From Diphasiastrum complanatum (Eukaryota > Streptophyta > Lycopodiopsida > Lycopodiales > Lycopodiaceae), in the NCBI GenBank assembly GCA_029204225.1, contig CM055093.1:1839727-1903726 (forward strand): a stretch of DNA of 64,000 nucleotides. Reading direction: 5' to 3'. The translations under genes and the position numbers were made by a program. The notes beneath the pieces are model-generated. The model saw only the letters and a program-made list of their open reading frames with translations, was not told where the DNA came from and did not search any database. Positions 20,890 through 31,320 of this stretch are shown one piece after another (the first letter of the stretch is position 1; the number at the start of each line of letters is the position of its first letter).

Positions 20890-22083
20890 GTCGTCTCCCA
20901 TTCAAGCGACGAATCAGACAAAGAAAGATTCAAGAGATAGCCTACCACCGCAGTTTTTGTAAACCAAGATGGTTCCGGACTGAGCAGAGCAGACAAGGGC
21001 AAAGGCATAGTTGTTCCAGGAGGATGTCCTAGAAGGTCGGCAAGACCACAAAGAGCGCCATCAAGATTTGTGCCAGGTAACTCAGCCTTCACATCAGAAG
21101 AATTTTGTAGATTCAATGGCGAATCACAGACATTCGAGGAGGCGATTGAAGGTCCAGAAAATGACAAATGGATGCAAGCCATGAACGAAGAGATGGAGTC
21201 CATGAGGAAGAACTAGGTATGGATGTTGGAGCCATTACCTCATAAGCGGAAGACTATCAAATACAAATGGGTTTTCAAACTCAAATATGGACCAGACGGG
21301 AGTGTGACGAAACACAAGACAAGACTGGTAGCGAAGGGTTTCTCTCAAAGATACGACATTGACTATTTTGAAACCTTCTCTCCTATCGTCAAACATTCGT
21401 CCCTACGACTGTTGTTCACATATGCAGCAGCTTATGACCTCAGGATCTACATTTTGGACGAGAAGATAGCCTTCTTGCATGGCGAATTAGACAAAGAAGT
21501 CTACATGGATCAACCCCCATGATTCGTCTCGAATTCACTTCTTGACTATGTATGCAGTTGGGATTCAAGCCTCTGTTGGCTGACTCCAATTGTGTATGTC
21601 AGAGCTACAGATGGGCAGATCATCATAGTGGCTGTATATGTGGACGACACTCTGATACTTTGCAAGAGTGAGTGGCTAATTGTTGAAGTAAAGACAGACA
21701 TCTCAAAACGTTTCGAGATAGTGGATCTGGGAGAAGCCAGGTGTTACCTAGGCTTACAAATTGAAAGGGACTATGAGGGAGGCAAGTTATACCTTCACCA
21801 ATCCAGATACACCCAAAAGATCCTAGAAGACTTTGGGATGTTGAACTGCAAAGGAGCGAACACTCCAATGCTTGCAGGCATGGTGCTAACAAATGATGAC
21901 TGTCCAAAGGCTAAGGAAGAAAGAGAACAGATGCAGCTCACTCCCTACAGAAGACTGATAGGACTGATAGGTTCACTGATGTACCTTGCAAACAACACAC
22001 GTCCTGATATTGCTTATGCAGTATTCAGGATGAGCCAATTCTGCACGAATCCAGGCTCGACACATTGGAAGATTGCGAAATAA
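20890..22083 (+). pseudogene. copia A reverse transcriptase
   Basis: The N-terminal part (from about 21,100) reads DKWMQAMNEEMESMRKN, then after a TAG stop continues as WVFKLKYGPDGSVTKHKTRL and VAKGFSQRYDIDYFETFSPI. The palm block is ILDEKIAFLHGELDKEVYMD. A stop and a short deletion then remove the YGLKQ segment. The C-terminal frame 21592-22083 holds the active site YVDD (codons 21637-21648), LGEARCYLGLQIERDYEGG and IGSLMYLANNTRPDIAYAVF. The catalytic aspartates are present, but the protein is split and lacks part of the palm. Confidence 0.88.
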
Positions 22084-22866
22084 ATTTTGCAATATTTTCA
22101 ATTAATGAGGGATTATGGCTTGTGTCATTGTCATGGTGCAGGTCTCAGGATACTTTCCTACAACGACGCTAGTTGGCCATCTCTCACGAATGACTGTAAA
22201 AGCATTTCAGGAGGATGCACCATTGCATCAGGAGCAGCAGTTCTCTAGGTAAGCAAGAAGCAGACCATTGTAGCCTAGTCGTCCTATGAAGCAAAGTACG
22301 TAGCAGTAGCAAAGACAGCCAACGAAATAATTTGGCTAAGGCAGTTCCTAGACGAATTGGACGAAACAAGGAATGAGCCACTAGTCTTGCAGATGGACAA
22401 CACCTCTGCAATACACCTCACGAAGAATCCCGTGTTCCATTCCAGGTTGAAGCACATTGCAATCAAGTATCACTTGATCAGGGATCTAATTGAGAAGAAG
22501 ATGATGCAGACCACCTTCATCGGAATGAAAGATATGGTTGCTGATATCTTCACAAAGGCTCTGGACAAAGGACTCTTTGAGAGGCAAAGGAGCAGCCTTC
22601 AGATCATAAGGCTACCATGCTTTGAGAGGGAGCTGAAGAAACAAAGTGCTTTTGAACACAAAGCCTTGCTAGCTTACAGCCCCTCAACACGAAACACGCA
22701 GAGTTTCGCGAACACGAAAGTCAATGAAGACGATGACGAGCATCTGAAGACACGAAACACAAAGAGTTTTGTGAACATGAAAGTCGACGAAGACGAAGAC
22801 CGATGGTTCGCGAACACGAACGAGATTCCCTTGCGGTCCTATACGAGAGAAAGGCGAACGAGGTAA
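22084..22866 (+). pseudogene. copia A RNase H and repeat-bearing pol tail
   Basis: RNase H starts in broken frames (ASWPSLTNDCKSISGGCTIA) and becomes a clean 169-residue frame at 22357 with VLQMDNTSAIHLTKNPVFHS, IAIKYHLIRDLIEKK and GMKDMVADIFTKALDKGLFE. The frame continues through the polypurine tract GAGAGGGAGC into the LTR, adding two 21-residue repeats (63-bp period, starts at 22687 and 22750) with cores SFANTKVNEDDD and SFVNMKVDEDED. It stops at 22,866 well inside the LTR. Confidence 0.85.
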
Positions 22867-23669
22867 ACAACACCAACGGTGGAAATCAAACCTATTATGT
22901 CCTCGTGCTCCAAGGAGTATCACCAGAGATCATGCAAGTACCAGAACTACAGAGATCTAACCTGATGGCATGAAGTCAGCAGATACTCCCTAGGTCGTGG
23001 CTAAACTGCCACTCTTGTAATTCTCTGGTTAGTTGTAGATGGTTAATCACTCTAATCTTAGATTTGCATAGAGAGACTGTACTTACTGAATAATACTTGA
23101 CATATATCAATATGATACATAGTGTGTAACCGAGTAAGAAAAGAAGAACAAGAAGTAGTCTGATGCTAGTAAGCAATCAAGACGAACACATACGAAAGCT
23201 CCACCTGCGTGCGAGAAGACAATTCTGTCTAGGATCAGAAGATCCAATTGTCCGCTAGTAAAACAAGACTAATACTCATGAGAGAACCGCGCTTCTCTCA
23301 TGCCAACGCACTGCATGGATTCGCATGCAGTGCCCTGAAAAAATCAGGGAAAATCAATATAGATTATTTTCTAATTGTGTCTGATTTTGAATGTCGAATG
23401 CTTATGTTGTTTATTTTAATATGTCTGAGTTTTCTTGTTGAATTCTGCACCTTGGTTGAAATGAGGTCGAATGCTATATTAATTTTATGAATGTAGATCA
23501 GTAGTACCTAACTACCTTCTAGAGGATTGTAGGAGTGTTTCAACTAGTAGTGCGCAGCGAACGCATCTGAACTCCATCTGAATCTCGAATGAAAGTCGGG
23601 AATATTTTCGTGAATTTTTCTTCTCACGATTCTCATCATTCGTATCGGAGCACCACTCAACTCCCAACA
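22634..23669 (+). repeat. Complete LTR of copia family A (1036 bp)
   Basis: It starts TGAAGAAAC after the purine run and ends CTCCCAACA just before a primer-binding site, giving standard TG...CA ends. It matches the minus-strand LTR 32899-33963 along its length. It lies after a pol end, which suggests a 3' LTR, yet is followed by a PBS, which suggests a 5' LTR. Two tandem elements sharing one LTR, or LTR recombination, would explain this. Confidence 0.9.
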
Positions 23670-23670
23670 G

Positions 23671-23682
23671 TGGTATCAGAGC
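23671..23682 (+). other. Primer-binding site, initiator tRNA-Met type
   Basis: TGGTATCAGAGC lies one base after the LTR end. This is the usual primer site of plant copia elements. Confidence 0.9.
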
Positions 23683-23699
23683 GTTGACTCTATTTCTCA

Positions 23700-24691
23700 T
23701 CACAACCAATATCTTTAGTATGCCTCATAGGCTGAAGACACCACCTCCTTTCAAGTCGATCCTAACATGCCTCCTCTCGAATTTGTCAACTTAGCACCTC
23801 GCGCCATTTTGCCTCCTATCATTTCTTCACCACCACCCACCACCTCTTCGCCCCCCAAATCTGATCCTCCTTCCACATCCACCGTTCCTCTATGCCCAGT
23901 CGACAACCTTTCTGATCTTGTGGCAATACACAAACACTTATACAACAAGGTCTTTTCCCTACCTGATTTAGAGTGGATGACACTCTTCATCTAGAAATAT
24001 CCGGACATTAAGACCAAAGGTGACTATCAATTACCTGGAAAGCTCAAGGAGCTTCTCAAGAAGAAATCGGCCGATATCTTGTCTGCATCCCCAACCAGAG
24101 TGGAGGAAGTTGGATTTCTGCACAATCCAAAGTTAATAAAGGAGTATCTGATGACACTGGTAGAACTAAGGGTAGATCCATCTTACCATCCGATGCCCAG
24201 AAGATGAATCATGGTCAACATTGAAGACTCCAAGCGTTGGAGCCTATAATTGACTAATAATAAAGTCAGAGAAGAGTTGGAGCATGACAATCGATTTACA
24301 AAGGGCCCTCAACCTTTTCCTGATCGACGCGGCTAACTCTCTAGATCTTGTTGTACTGGAAGCCTACTATAATGTGGAGACCTTGTTGACAACTACAAAA
24401 GTGAAAACCGGGTGGGATACATGCTTTGGTAACTACTGCTCCAACCCAAATAAAGCCTTCAAAACCTCGGTCATTGTGGATCATATTCCCTTGTACCGGA
24501 CCTACCATCGCTTGTCTACCACGTCATTTGTTAATATTGTGAGGTTGGAACGATGGTACACGACCCATTTCCTTGAGGATATGCACCCGCGACGTTCGGC
24601 CCAATCTGCTCGCAATCCACAACGCGCAACCAATTGTGGTCCCGTCTCATCCGCACCATTGCAGAACCCATCAAAAGATCTGCAATGCTGA
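23700..24691 (+). pseudogene. Unrecognised ORFs after the family A PBS
   Basis: The position after LTR and PBS is where gag should be, but the sequence bears no similarity to the family A gag at 32,140-32,751. The first frame (23767-23994) is rich in Pro and Ser (ISSPPPTTSSPPKSDPPS), then LSDLVAIHKHLYNKVFSLPD. After stops, pieces such as YQLPGKLKELLKKKSADIL and a 135-residue frame (24284-24691) with VVLEAYYNVETLLTTTKVKT follow. I do not recognise a domain. It may be the internal region of a non-autonomous element or an unrelated insertion. Confidence 0.4.
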
Positions 24692-24789
24692 TGATGCGAA
24701 GGGCAAACAACTAGAAACGGCTCCTTGAAGCATATCTCCACACTTGGTTTCTCCTTTAAAAAAAAAAAGTCTAGAAAAAGTAACAACGG

Positions 24790-25015
24790 ACTCACCTTTT
24801 TTTCTTGTTTTTCATGTCAAATCATTTTTTCTTTCTTATTTTCATATTTTCTTTTGTCTATTTATTTATTTTTTCCTTTATCTATTTGTACATACACCTT
24901 CTTTGTTTTTCCCTCTCTACAAGTCATTTTTGTTGCCAAAATTTTTCTCACATTCTTTGCCGAGCCTCCTCCCCCTCTTGTGTATACCCTTTTTTTCACC
25001 CTCTTTCGCAACAGT
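24790..25015 (+). repeat. Pyrimidine-rich tract
   Basis: About 225 bp dominated by T with C interruptions. It creates long but meaningless Phe/Ser-rich reading frames on this strand. It directly follows the unrecognised ORFs. Confidence 0.8.
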
Positions 25016-26072
25016 CTCACATCGCCATGCATGCCAAGTTGAATGCCAAAGACATATGCAGGTGCCCAAGGATTGTCACCAAAATCGTAGTGGAGACATG
25101 TTAGAAGATTCTGGTGAAGATTTTTCTGATAGATTCCAGATGCCAAAAGCGCCTAACAGATATCAAGTGAAGAAATCAAGCGACCAAACTACACTATGGA
25201 ACGTCGACAATTAACCAAGATGGAGTTCCAGAATCCAGATTTACCGGGAACGCCAATATCAGAAGGTTGACAAGTCGCAGACCGCCGACCAATGAGCCAA
25301 TGAGCCAATGACTGCCAGCCAATGAGCCAATGAGTCGTGGACTGCCGGCCAAGTCGCGGATAGCCAAAACCTTGAAAGCAGAAAGATGAAGAGAGGAGGT
25401 CGCGAGTGAGCCCGCGCGCCCAAAACAATCTCTTACATAGTGTTTGGAAGTGAGTAGCGGTTGGAAGACAATGGTTCAACGCTTAGATGGCATTTTGAAC
25501 TCAAATCAAAAGCCATATAGATCGATGATGGAGATCAAACGAGTGTAGACCATTGGATCCTGATAAGCCATTGGAAAGTCCATTGTGAACTTCAAAGAAA
25601 GGGGCCTGAAGTGCAAAGTGCATTGCAACTTCATTAAAAATTTTCAGTTTGAAGTGAGAGTTGGGTCTAAATTCACTGAAGGGTAGAGTTTCTTCATTTT
25701 AAAGAAATAGTTCAAAAACTAGAAAAGTCCCTATTTTTGGGTCCTTTATTTGTTTTCACCCAAACAAAAGGCTACGGACTCCAACCGAAGGGCACCCGGA
25801 CTATACTTGCAAGTACGGTACCGCAAAACAGAGTGATTGCAGTGGAAAAAGTGTTTGGAGCACGCCAGAAGTGATTTCACCATTCCATTGGGCATGTAGT
25901 TGGGAGTTGGTGATAAAGTGCATTTCAGAAGGCGACGCCAAATCTGGCTTTCAATTTGGTGGAAAAGCGACGGGTGGCCTAGTAAGGAAAAAAAAGCAAG
26001 TCATTATTTTTTACTTCTAACATCACAGTTGGCCTCGACATATTGTTTATAGCCTACGGTTGCAGTTTTGGG
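25016..26072. other. Leader-like stretch with a short repeat
   Basis: No gene is recognised. The words CCAATGAGCCAATGA recur between 25,288 and 25,345 (three partial copies). The stretch ends at the start of a copia gag, so its right part may be that element's untranslated leader. Confidence 0.5.
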
Positions 26073-26680
26073 ATGGCAAATATGGGAGAGTCCATTTTGA
26101 GTGAAAGTAGCAAATTGAATGGGATTTCCAACTATGCAGTGTGGAAGTTCAAGATAAAGAAATATTGATAGAGAAGGAACTATGGGATATTGTCACAAGT
26201 GACAAGAGAAGACCGGTGAATGAAACTGACATCAAAGCATTTGATAGAAGAGCAAGAAGAGCCTTGACTTATATCAACTTGTCAGTGAAGGATCACATCA
26301 TTACCCACATTTGTGATGCTGTTACACCCCAACAGGCATGAGATCTACTAAAAGAGGAGTTCGAGACATCAACTCCATCAAGAATCATGTTTCTGAAGTC
26401 AAAAAGGAATAGTTTCCGCATGGAGCAAGGAGAGCATATTCAGACGTACATGACCAGAATCAAGACAATGAGGGATGAACTGCATTCTATTGGTGAGCGC
26501 AAACGTGATGTGGAGCTGGTGCACAATGCATTGTGCGACATTGCAGAACCCTATCAGATGTTTGTGAGCGGAATAGCATCAAGAAAAATACTGCCAACCT
26601 TTGACAAACTCAAATGAATCTTGATGCAAGAGGAGGAACGACGAGAAATGGTGAAAGCTAGACGTCAAGACACTGATGAC
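26073..26680 (+). pseudogene. copia D gag (UBN2 type)
   Basis: Gag forms the particle that packages element RNA. The ATG at 26073 fits the family start: MANMGESI, then SKLNGISNYAVWKFKI. A frameshift at about 26,158 moves to LIEKELWDIVTSDKRRPVNE, then RRALTYINLSVKDHIITHI. TGA at 26340 interrupts before DLLKEEFETSTPSRIMFLKS and SFRMEQGEHIQTYMTRIKTM. A stop at 26,615 falls before ILMQEEERREMVKARRQD. The order and length match copia gag of the UBN2 group. It has a frameshift and at least three stops. Confidence 0.85.
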
Positions 26681-26779
26681 TAGGCACTTGCGACATGCCA
26701 AAAGCAAGGCAAAGGCAAGGGCAAGAAGAAGTCTAAGTAGTAGTTTGCCAAGACTCAGGAGGATGAGGGATCTTCCAAC

Positions 26780-27590
26780 AAGACCAAGAAGAAGGGCAAA
26801 TACTTCCATTGCGGCAAAAAGGGCCATTGGAAAAGCGAATGTCGGAAATTCTTGGTGGAATCAGACAAGAGAAAACCAAAGCAAGTAGGTAACCTTGTCG
26901 ATGAGAGTGAAATTGAAGATTCTAGTATCTTCATATCAGCATTGTCATCTAATCAAGATGATCAAGCATGGTACATTGGCTTGGGAGCCACAAGACATAT
27001 GACAGGTAACAAGGATTGGTTCAGTAGCTTGAAAGTGTGGGATAATGGAACGTCCGTTTCACAAGCAAATGGTGATGTGTGCAAGATCAAGGGGATAGGC
27101 ACCGTTTCAATCCAACTACCTGATGGCAAAAGCAGGATGATCAAGGAGGTACTTTACGTACCAGGTTTGAAGAAAAATCTGCTTTTCATTGGCATCATTA
27201 CTGATTAAAAGTTGAAAGTAGAATTTGCCCATGATCGTTGCTTTGTGAAGGATGTGAACCAAAAGTTCAAGGTCATTGCGGATGGTATAAGGGAGACCAA
27301 CACTAAATTGTACAGGTTGAATGCTACAATCAAGGGGCAACATGGACTTATCTCGTTCATTCCATCGCAAACTGAACTGTGGCATAATAGACTTGGTCAT
27401 TTGAACTTAGAAAGCCTCTTTTTGATGAGGAAATTGGAAATGGTGAGAGGATTGCCTATGATAGAAGACCACTTGAAGACGATGTGCGAGTCATGTGTGT
27501 ATGGGAAGCAACATCGAGAGAAGTTTAATAAAGTTGGTGTTGCAAGGGCAAAAAACATCCTGGATTTGATCCACACAGATCTATGCTTAC
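26780..27590 (+). pseudogene. copia D zinc knuckle, protease and pre-integrase region
   Basis: The zinc knuckle reads YFHCGKKGHWKSEC: the first cysteine is replaced by Tyr, so one ligand is lost. The protease motif is WYIGLGATRHMTG where the family has a catalytic Asp-Ser-Gly-Ala, so the catalytic Asp is replaced by Gly. The pre-integrase block ELWHNRLGHLNLESLFLMRK and the zinc-binding CESCVYGKQHREKFNK with LDLIHTDLC follow. A TAA at 27,206-27,208 interrupts it. The element therefore has lost protease and Gag zinc binding as well as RT. Confidence 0.85.
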
Positions 27591-27877
27591 TCTCAGACAT
27601 CAGTCTGAATCAATATGCTCTGATGACATTACCTTGTGATAATCAAAGTGCCATTGCTTTATCAACCAACCCTAGATTTCATTCCAGGAGTAAGCACATT
27701 GAATTGAAGTATCATTTCGTCAAAAGCAAAGTTTTCAATGAAGAGGTCAGACTGCAGTAGTGTAGAACGCAAGATATGATAGCAGATACTTTTACCAAAG
27801 CATTAAATTTGGATACACACAGAAGATTCTGTGTAGAACTAAGTTTGAAGGTCAAGGCATTCAAGGATTCAGATTAA
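27590..27877 (+). pseudogene. copia D RNase H end, fused to integrase start
   Basis: After LIHTDLC the frame continues directly as LLSDISLNQYALMTLPCDNQ, SAIALSTNPRFHSRSKHIEL and KYHFVKSKVFNEEVRLQ, which is the final third of RNase H. After one stop it reads CRTQDMIADTFTKALNLDTH. The joined 182-residue frame 27212-27760 is thus an in-frame deletion product. Confidence 0.85.
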
Positions 27878-27883
27878 GTTGAG

Positions 27884-28080
27884 TGTTGGATTATTCTCCT
27901 TCTTACCAATCGACTAATCGGTTTTAATCTTCATCCATTGTTTATCAAGTTCTGTGGTTTTTCCCATGTGTTTACACAGTCTACAAAATTACACGGAGTT
28001 TACGACAATGTCGCATTTTTCACCTGACAAAAATCTCGTGCATAATCGCAGTGTCGTATTTTTCGTTTTTTTCAAAGATG
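27884..28080 (+). repeat. copia D LTR start, truncated
   Basis: TGTTGGATTATTC follows the pol end and AGATTAAGTTGAG. The later part shares words such as GTGTCGTATTTTTCG with family B LTRs at 40.5 kb. It is cut near 28,080-28,090. Confidence 0.6.
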
Positions 28081-28089
28081 TTGGATTTG

Positions 28090-28385
28090 TACTAGCATTC
28101 TTGGCTTGTTTTGCTGATGGAAATGAAGATATTAGAGTTTCATTAAGTCACTCATTCATGGCCAAGTCATTAAGTGATGATGGCATCTTGTGGCAAGATG
28201 AAGATGGAGGCTCATTCATGGAGTATCATGGTGGATACATGGCAACAAAGGACAAAGGAGGAGGAAACATGCAAGCAAATGTTGATCACTCACATTTATT
28301 GTTTGTTTGTTGTATTTTTCTAGAGAGTTCAAAGCTGATAGCATGGAGGAATCATCTCATTTACATTCTATGTGATTCTTCATGG
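28090..28385 (+). repeat. copia family C 3' end: polypurine tract and LTR start
   Basis: AAAGGAGGAGGAAACATGCAAGC (28254-28276) and the next 110 bp match the minus-strand sequence at 14,767-14,645. The upstream 110 bp resemble non-coding pol/LTR spacer. It ends at about 28,385 against another RNase H tail. Confidence 0.7.
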
Positions 28386-28583
28386 CTCATTGAAATGGTA
28401 TTGCAACATTTTGTGAGGGAGCAAGTCATTGCAAAGGAGGTGGAGCTTCAACATGTGTCTTCAAGAGAATGTGTAGCTGATAACTTCACCAAAGCATTGG
28501 GAAAGGACTTGTTCATGAAGCATAGGACATCACTTGGAGTGTTATCAAAGTCCATGCTAAAACTAGTTGAAGAGAGCCTGTGA
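28386..28583 (+). pseudogene. copia RNase H tail fragment
   Basis: In frame with the preceding LTR piece it reads VLQHFVREQVIAKEVELQHV, SSRECVADNFTKALGKDLFM and KHRTSLGVLSKSMLK, then a stop. This is the end of copia pol. The parent family is not A, B or D by sequence. The 209-residue ORF 27954-28583 is a chimera of LTR and pol pieces. Confidence 0.75.
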
Positions 28584-29180
28584 AAGATTCAACTAGTTTG
28601 ATCATATTTGTTATATTTCCATATTTGGCATATTGAGGTCAGCTTTGTTTTTAGACTTAGAGATTGACCTTTTAAAGTTCATTAGTCTAAATGTCATTTG
28701 AATAAATACTTTTTGAAAGTGTGGGGAAGCTAGAAGATGAGTTTGAGTAGATTCAAATTTGAATGTTGGGTACTTTGAATCTAGACCCAAAAGTAGTAGG
28801 GTTAGCATTTTGGAGGGAAAGCCAAGTGGCCAAATAGGATCTGGACCTATTATAAAGGGATGTAACTCATGGAGAAAGTGATCTTCTCTCTTCTCTATTT
28901 CATTTGATGCTTATACATGGTCCTCTTGGGTTCTACTATCCATTGGTGCACTATACTTGTGATTGCATGCAATTTTTTGTGTAGAATCATCTATAGTTGT
29001 TATTTTTGGATCCACACGTGTGAAATATAGTAGCTTGCTGGTTTTTTATAGACAACAATAGTACTTTATCATTTCATTCAAGTTTGATCAAGTTCTATTA
29101 GTGTTTGCATCTCATTTTGTGTGTAGATGTTGATTTTTCTACATTGGTGAGATTGGTAGTGTATTTCTCTTTCTAACCAA
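28584..29180 (+). repeat. Probable copia 3' LTR
   Basis: It follows a pol end and contains a promoter-like TATAAAGGGATGTAAC segment near 28,852 and CCACACGTGTGAAA at about 29,013. No matching partner LTR lies in the window, so the borders are not fixed. Confidence 0.45.
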
Positions 29181-29187
29181 AGATTTT

Positions 29188-30588
29188 TCAAGTTGACTTG
29201 GATCTTAATGATCTGAAAACTTTCACAGTTTCTATGGTGCTCAGGTGTCGTCGTGAGGATCCTATCGATTCATAACTGACGTGTCGGGCAGGTAGGATCT
29301 TGTTGGGTTGTTTTGGACAGTCTTTGAAACTGTGTTTTCGGACACACTTGGGACACTCGGCATGGTACTTGGTCTTGACTGGACAATCAACCATGAAGTG
29401 GCCGGTTTCATCATAGATGAAACATCTGTTGATCATGGGCCCTTGTATAATGGCATGACCATCTTGTGTGGCTAGTGGTTCTGGACTTTCTAGTGGGTAT
29501 TCATAATGCGAGAATTGTCCAGATTGTGATGGTTGGTCTTCATATCATTGGATGGCATGTGCTTGGATAGGCTGATATGAAGGACATGCATCAGTAGGAT
29601 GTGTAGCCTGGCAGTGTGGGCACCAAATTTTGTCTATTAGGTACCTGGACATTGTGTGTTTGATAAACGTCACGGTATTTTGAAAATCATTGGTGAGGTT
29701 CTCCATTTGTAGTTGACATTGCTGATTAAGCAACTCCAGCTATGATTTTCAAAGCTGATCTTGGATATCCTCAATATGCTTTGACTCATGGACAAGAGCA
29801 CGGGGTGCTTTTCTATCTTTGGATTCATCAACATCTGATCCTTCATCTTCTTCCTTGATGGCATCAGACATAGCTAACTTTAGGCTCATATATTTGTCAT
29901 TGGATCTAAGCTTGCATCTAATCCAGCTTGGAAGGCCGACTAAAAACCAGATGATGAGCATCTGTTCGGTAGGTTGTTCACTTTGAGGTACTTGACTTTT
30001 GAGGCACTTGAATCGCTCGATATAGTCTCGTATGCATTTGTCTTTTGTCATTTTGATATTACTCAATTTGACAAAAGGACTCTCTATCAGGCAAAAGAGT
30101 TTAAAACATGCAATAAAGGACTCTTTTAATACAGACCAATCTAATTTATCTTCACGATCGACGTTTAAAAACCAATCACATGCTTTAGCGATCATGGTCA
30201 TGGAAAACAATTGACCATAGCATCGTCGGATGTTTCGCCATAAACGTCACATGCATTCTCAAAGATTTGCAAAAATCGTTGAGGGTCCAAACTACTGTCA
30301 ACTTGGGTAGATCCAACTTGGGAGTTCGATTTTCAAGATGAGCACCATGGGCAGCAAAAGCGCCATTAAGGTGGAATCTGGCCTGTGGGGGTCAGCACCA
30401 TAAAAATGGGCATGGGCTCATGAAGAGTTGGCTCTATTAGGTTCTCGGATTTCGAATGGGTTTGTGGATAGCTTGTGTATTTGGGACCTCATTTGAGAGT
30501 ATCGATTGAGTCTAGCTTGCTCAGTGGAAGGTGACACCATCTCGGGCTGATAATCTGTTGTGGTATCGGGATCAGGATGGTGTTCCAT
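29188..30588 (-). pseudogene. Ty3/gypsy-type gag with three zinc knuckles
   Basis: From 30588 (MEHHPDPDTTTDYQPEM) the N-terminus is broken by stops. The capsid part (30210-29749) reads MIAKACDWFLNVDREDKLDW, IRDYIERFKCLKSQVPQSEQ, MLIIWFLVGLPSWIRCKLRS, typical of the Retrotrans_gag domain. Then come three knuckle-like motifs: CPHCQATHPTDAC, CFIYDETGHFMVDC (second cysteine replaced by Tyr) and CPKCVRKHSFKDC. Frame changes at about 29,745 and 29,545 split them. No protease or RT follows downstream. The upstream leader carries the dense 25-bp repeat described separately. Confidence 0.75.
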
Positions 30589-30769
30589 TGTTACTGTCCT
30601 GTATTTTGTGGTTTGTATGGGTTTCTGTTGTTTTTTTGTTTTTGATTTTTTAGGATTTTTTTTTTTGCACCAGTAGGGAACTCAAGGGAGAGACTCGATA
30701 TCTGAAGGGCTTTCTATTGGTATAAGTTTTGTTTTTTGAGATTTTTGTTGATGTTTTTTTTTGAGCTCT

Positions 30770-31320
30770 AAGGCCCGATCGAGATGATGGTTTGGTCGAA
30801 CTGGCAATCAGAGATCTAGGTCAAAAATTTTAGGATTTGGCATTGATCTGGCTTGGTTGAGATGCTATTGAAGTGATTCGGTCAAGGTTTGATCCAACTG
30901 ATTCGGTCGAGAACTGACCCAGAGACTCGATCGAGATCTTGACTAGAAGACTCAGTCGAGAGAGGACTTGGTCGAGATCATGACCAGGGGAGGGGCTCAG
31001 TCGAGATCTGACGGTTTTTTTGGCTCGGTGACTGTCTTACGACTCGGTCGAGATTTGATGTTTTGCGACTCAGTCGAGATTTTAGTCTCAGATTCGATTG
31101 AGATTTCAGTCTCAGACTCGGTCAAGATTTCAGTCTTAGACTCGGTCGATATTGCATCTGTAGGGCTCGGTTGAGATGCCGTCTGTAGGGCTCGGTTGAG
31201 ATGTCGTCTATAGGGCTCGGTCGAAATGCCGTCTGCAGGGCTCAGTCGAGATTTGTTAATTTTTTTTTTTAAGTGCCCCTCGGTCGAGATGGAAACAAAG
31301 GGGCTCGACTGAGATGGGAA
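30770..31320 (-). repeat. About 21 copies of a 12-nt motif in the gag leader
   Basis: CTCGGTCGAGAT (+ strand) and close variants occur about every 25 bp: examples at 30926, 30951, 31043, 31069, 31118, 31141, 31166, 31191, 31217, 31241, 31279. In the sense of the neighbouring gag the motif reads ATCTCGACCGAG. The sequence between copies is not conserved. The ORF at 30968-31174 on + is a by-product of the repeat (SDSVEIS-like units). Confidence 0.92.

Larger units (their letters stand above)
20429..22633 (+). mobile_element. Ty1/copia family A, integrase to pol end
   Basis: On + the order is integrase C-terminus, RT, RNase H, polypurine tract, LTR (22634-23669), PBS. The 5' half of the element is missing; at 20,428 it joins foreign gag-like sequence. 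It is the best preserved family A pol end in the window. Confidence 0.9.
26073..27883 (+). mobile_element. Ty1/copia family D with internal deletion
   Basis: Gag, protease and the start of integrase are followed at about 27,585 by the end of RNase H. The integrase core and all of RT are absent. The polyprotein resumes in frame across the deletion, and a TGTTGGA LTR start follows at 27884. Confidence 0.85.

Noticed and set aside
24725-25214. Several long Phe/Ser-rich reading frames
   Set aside because: They come from a pyrimidine-rich tract open in all frames, and have no domain or plausible start.
30968-31174. 68-codon ORF with SDSVEIS repeats
   Set aside because: It is produced by translating the 25-bp motif array, on the strand opposite to the neighbouring gag.
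30770-31320. Possible CRISPR-like array
   Set aside because: The repeat is only 12 nt with ~13-nt variable spacers in a plant gypsy leader, with no cas genes.
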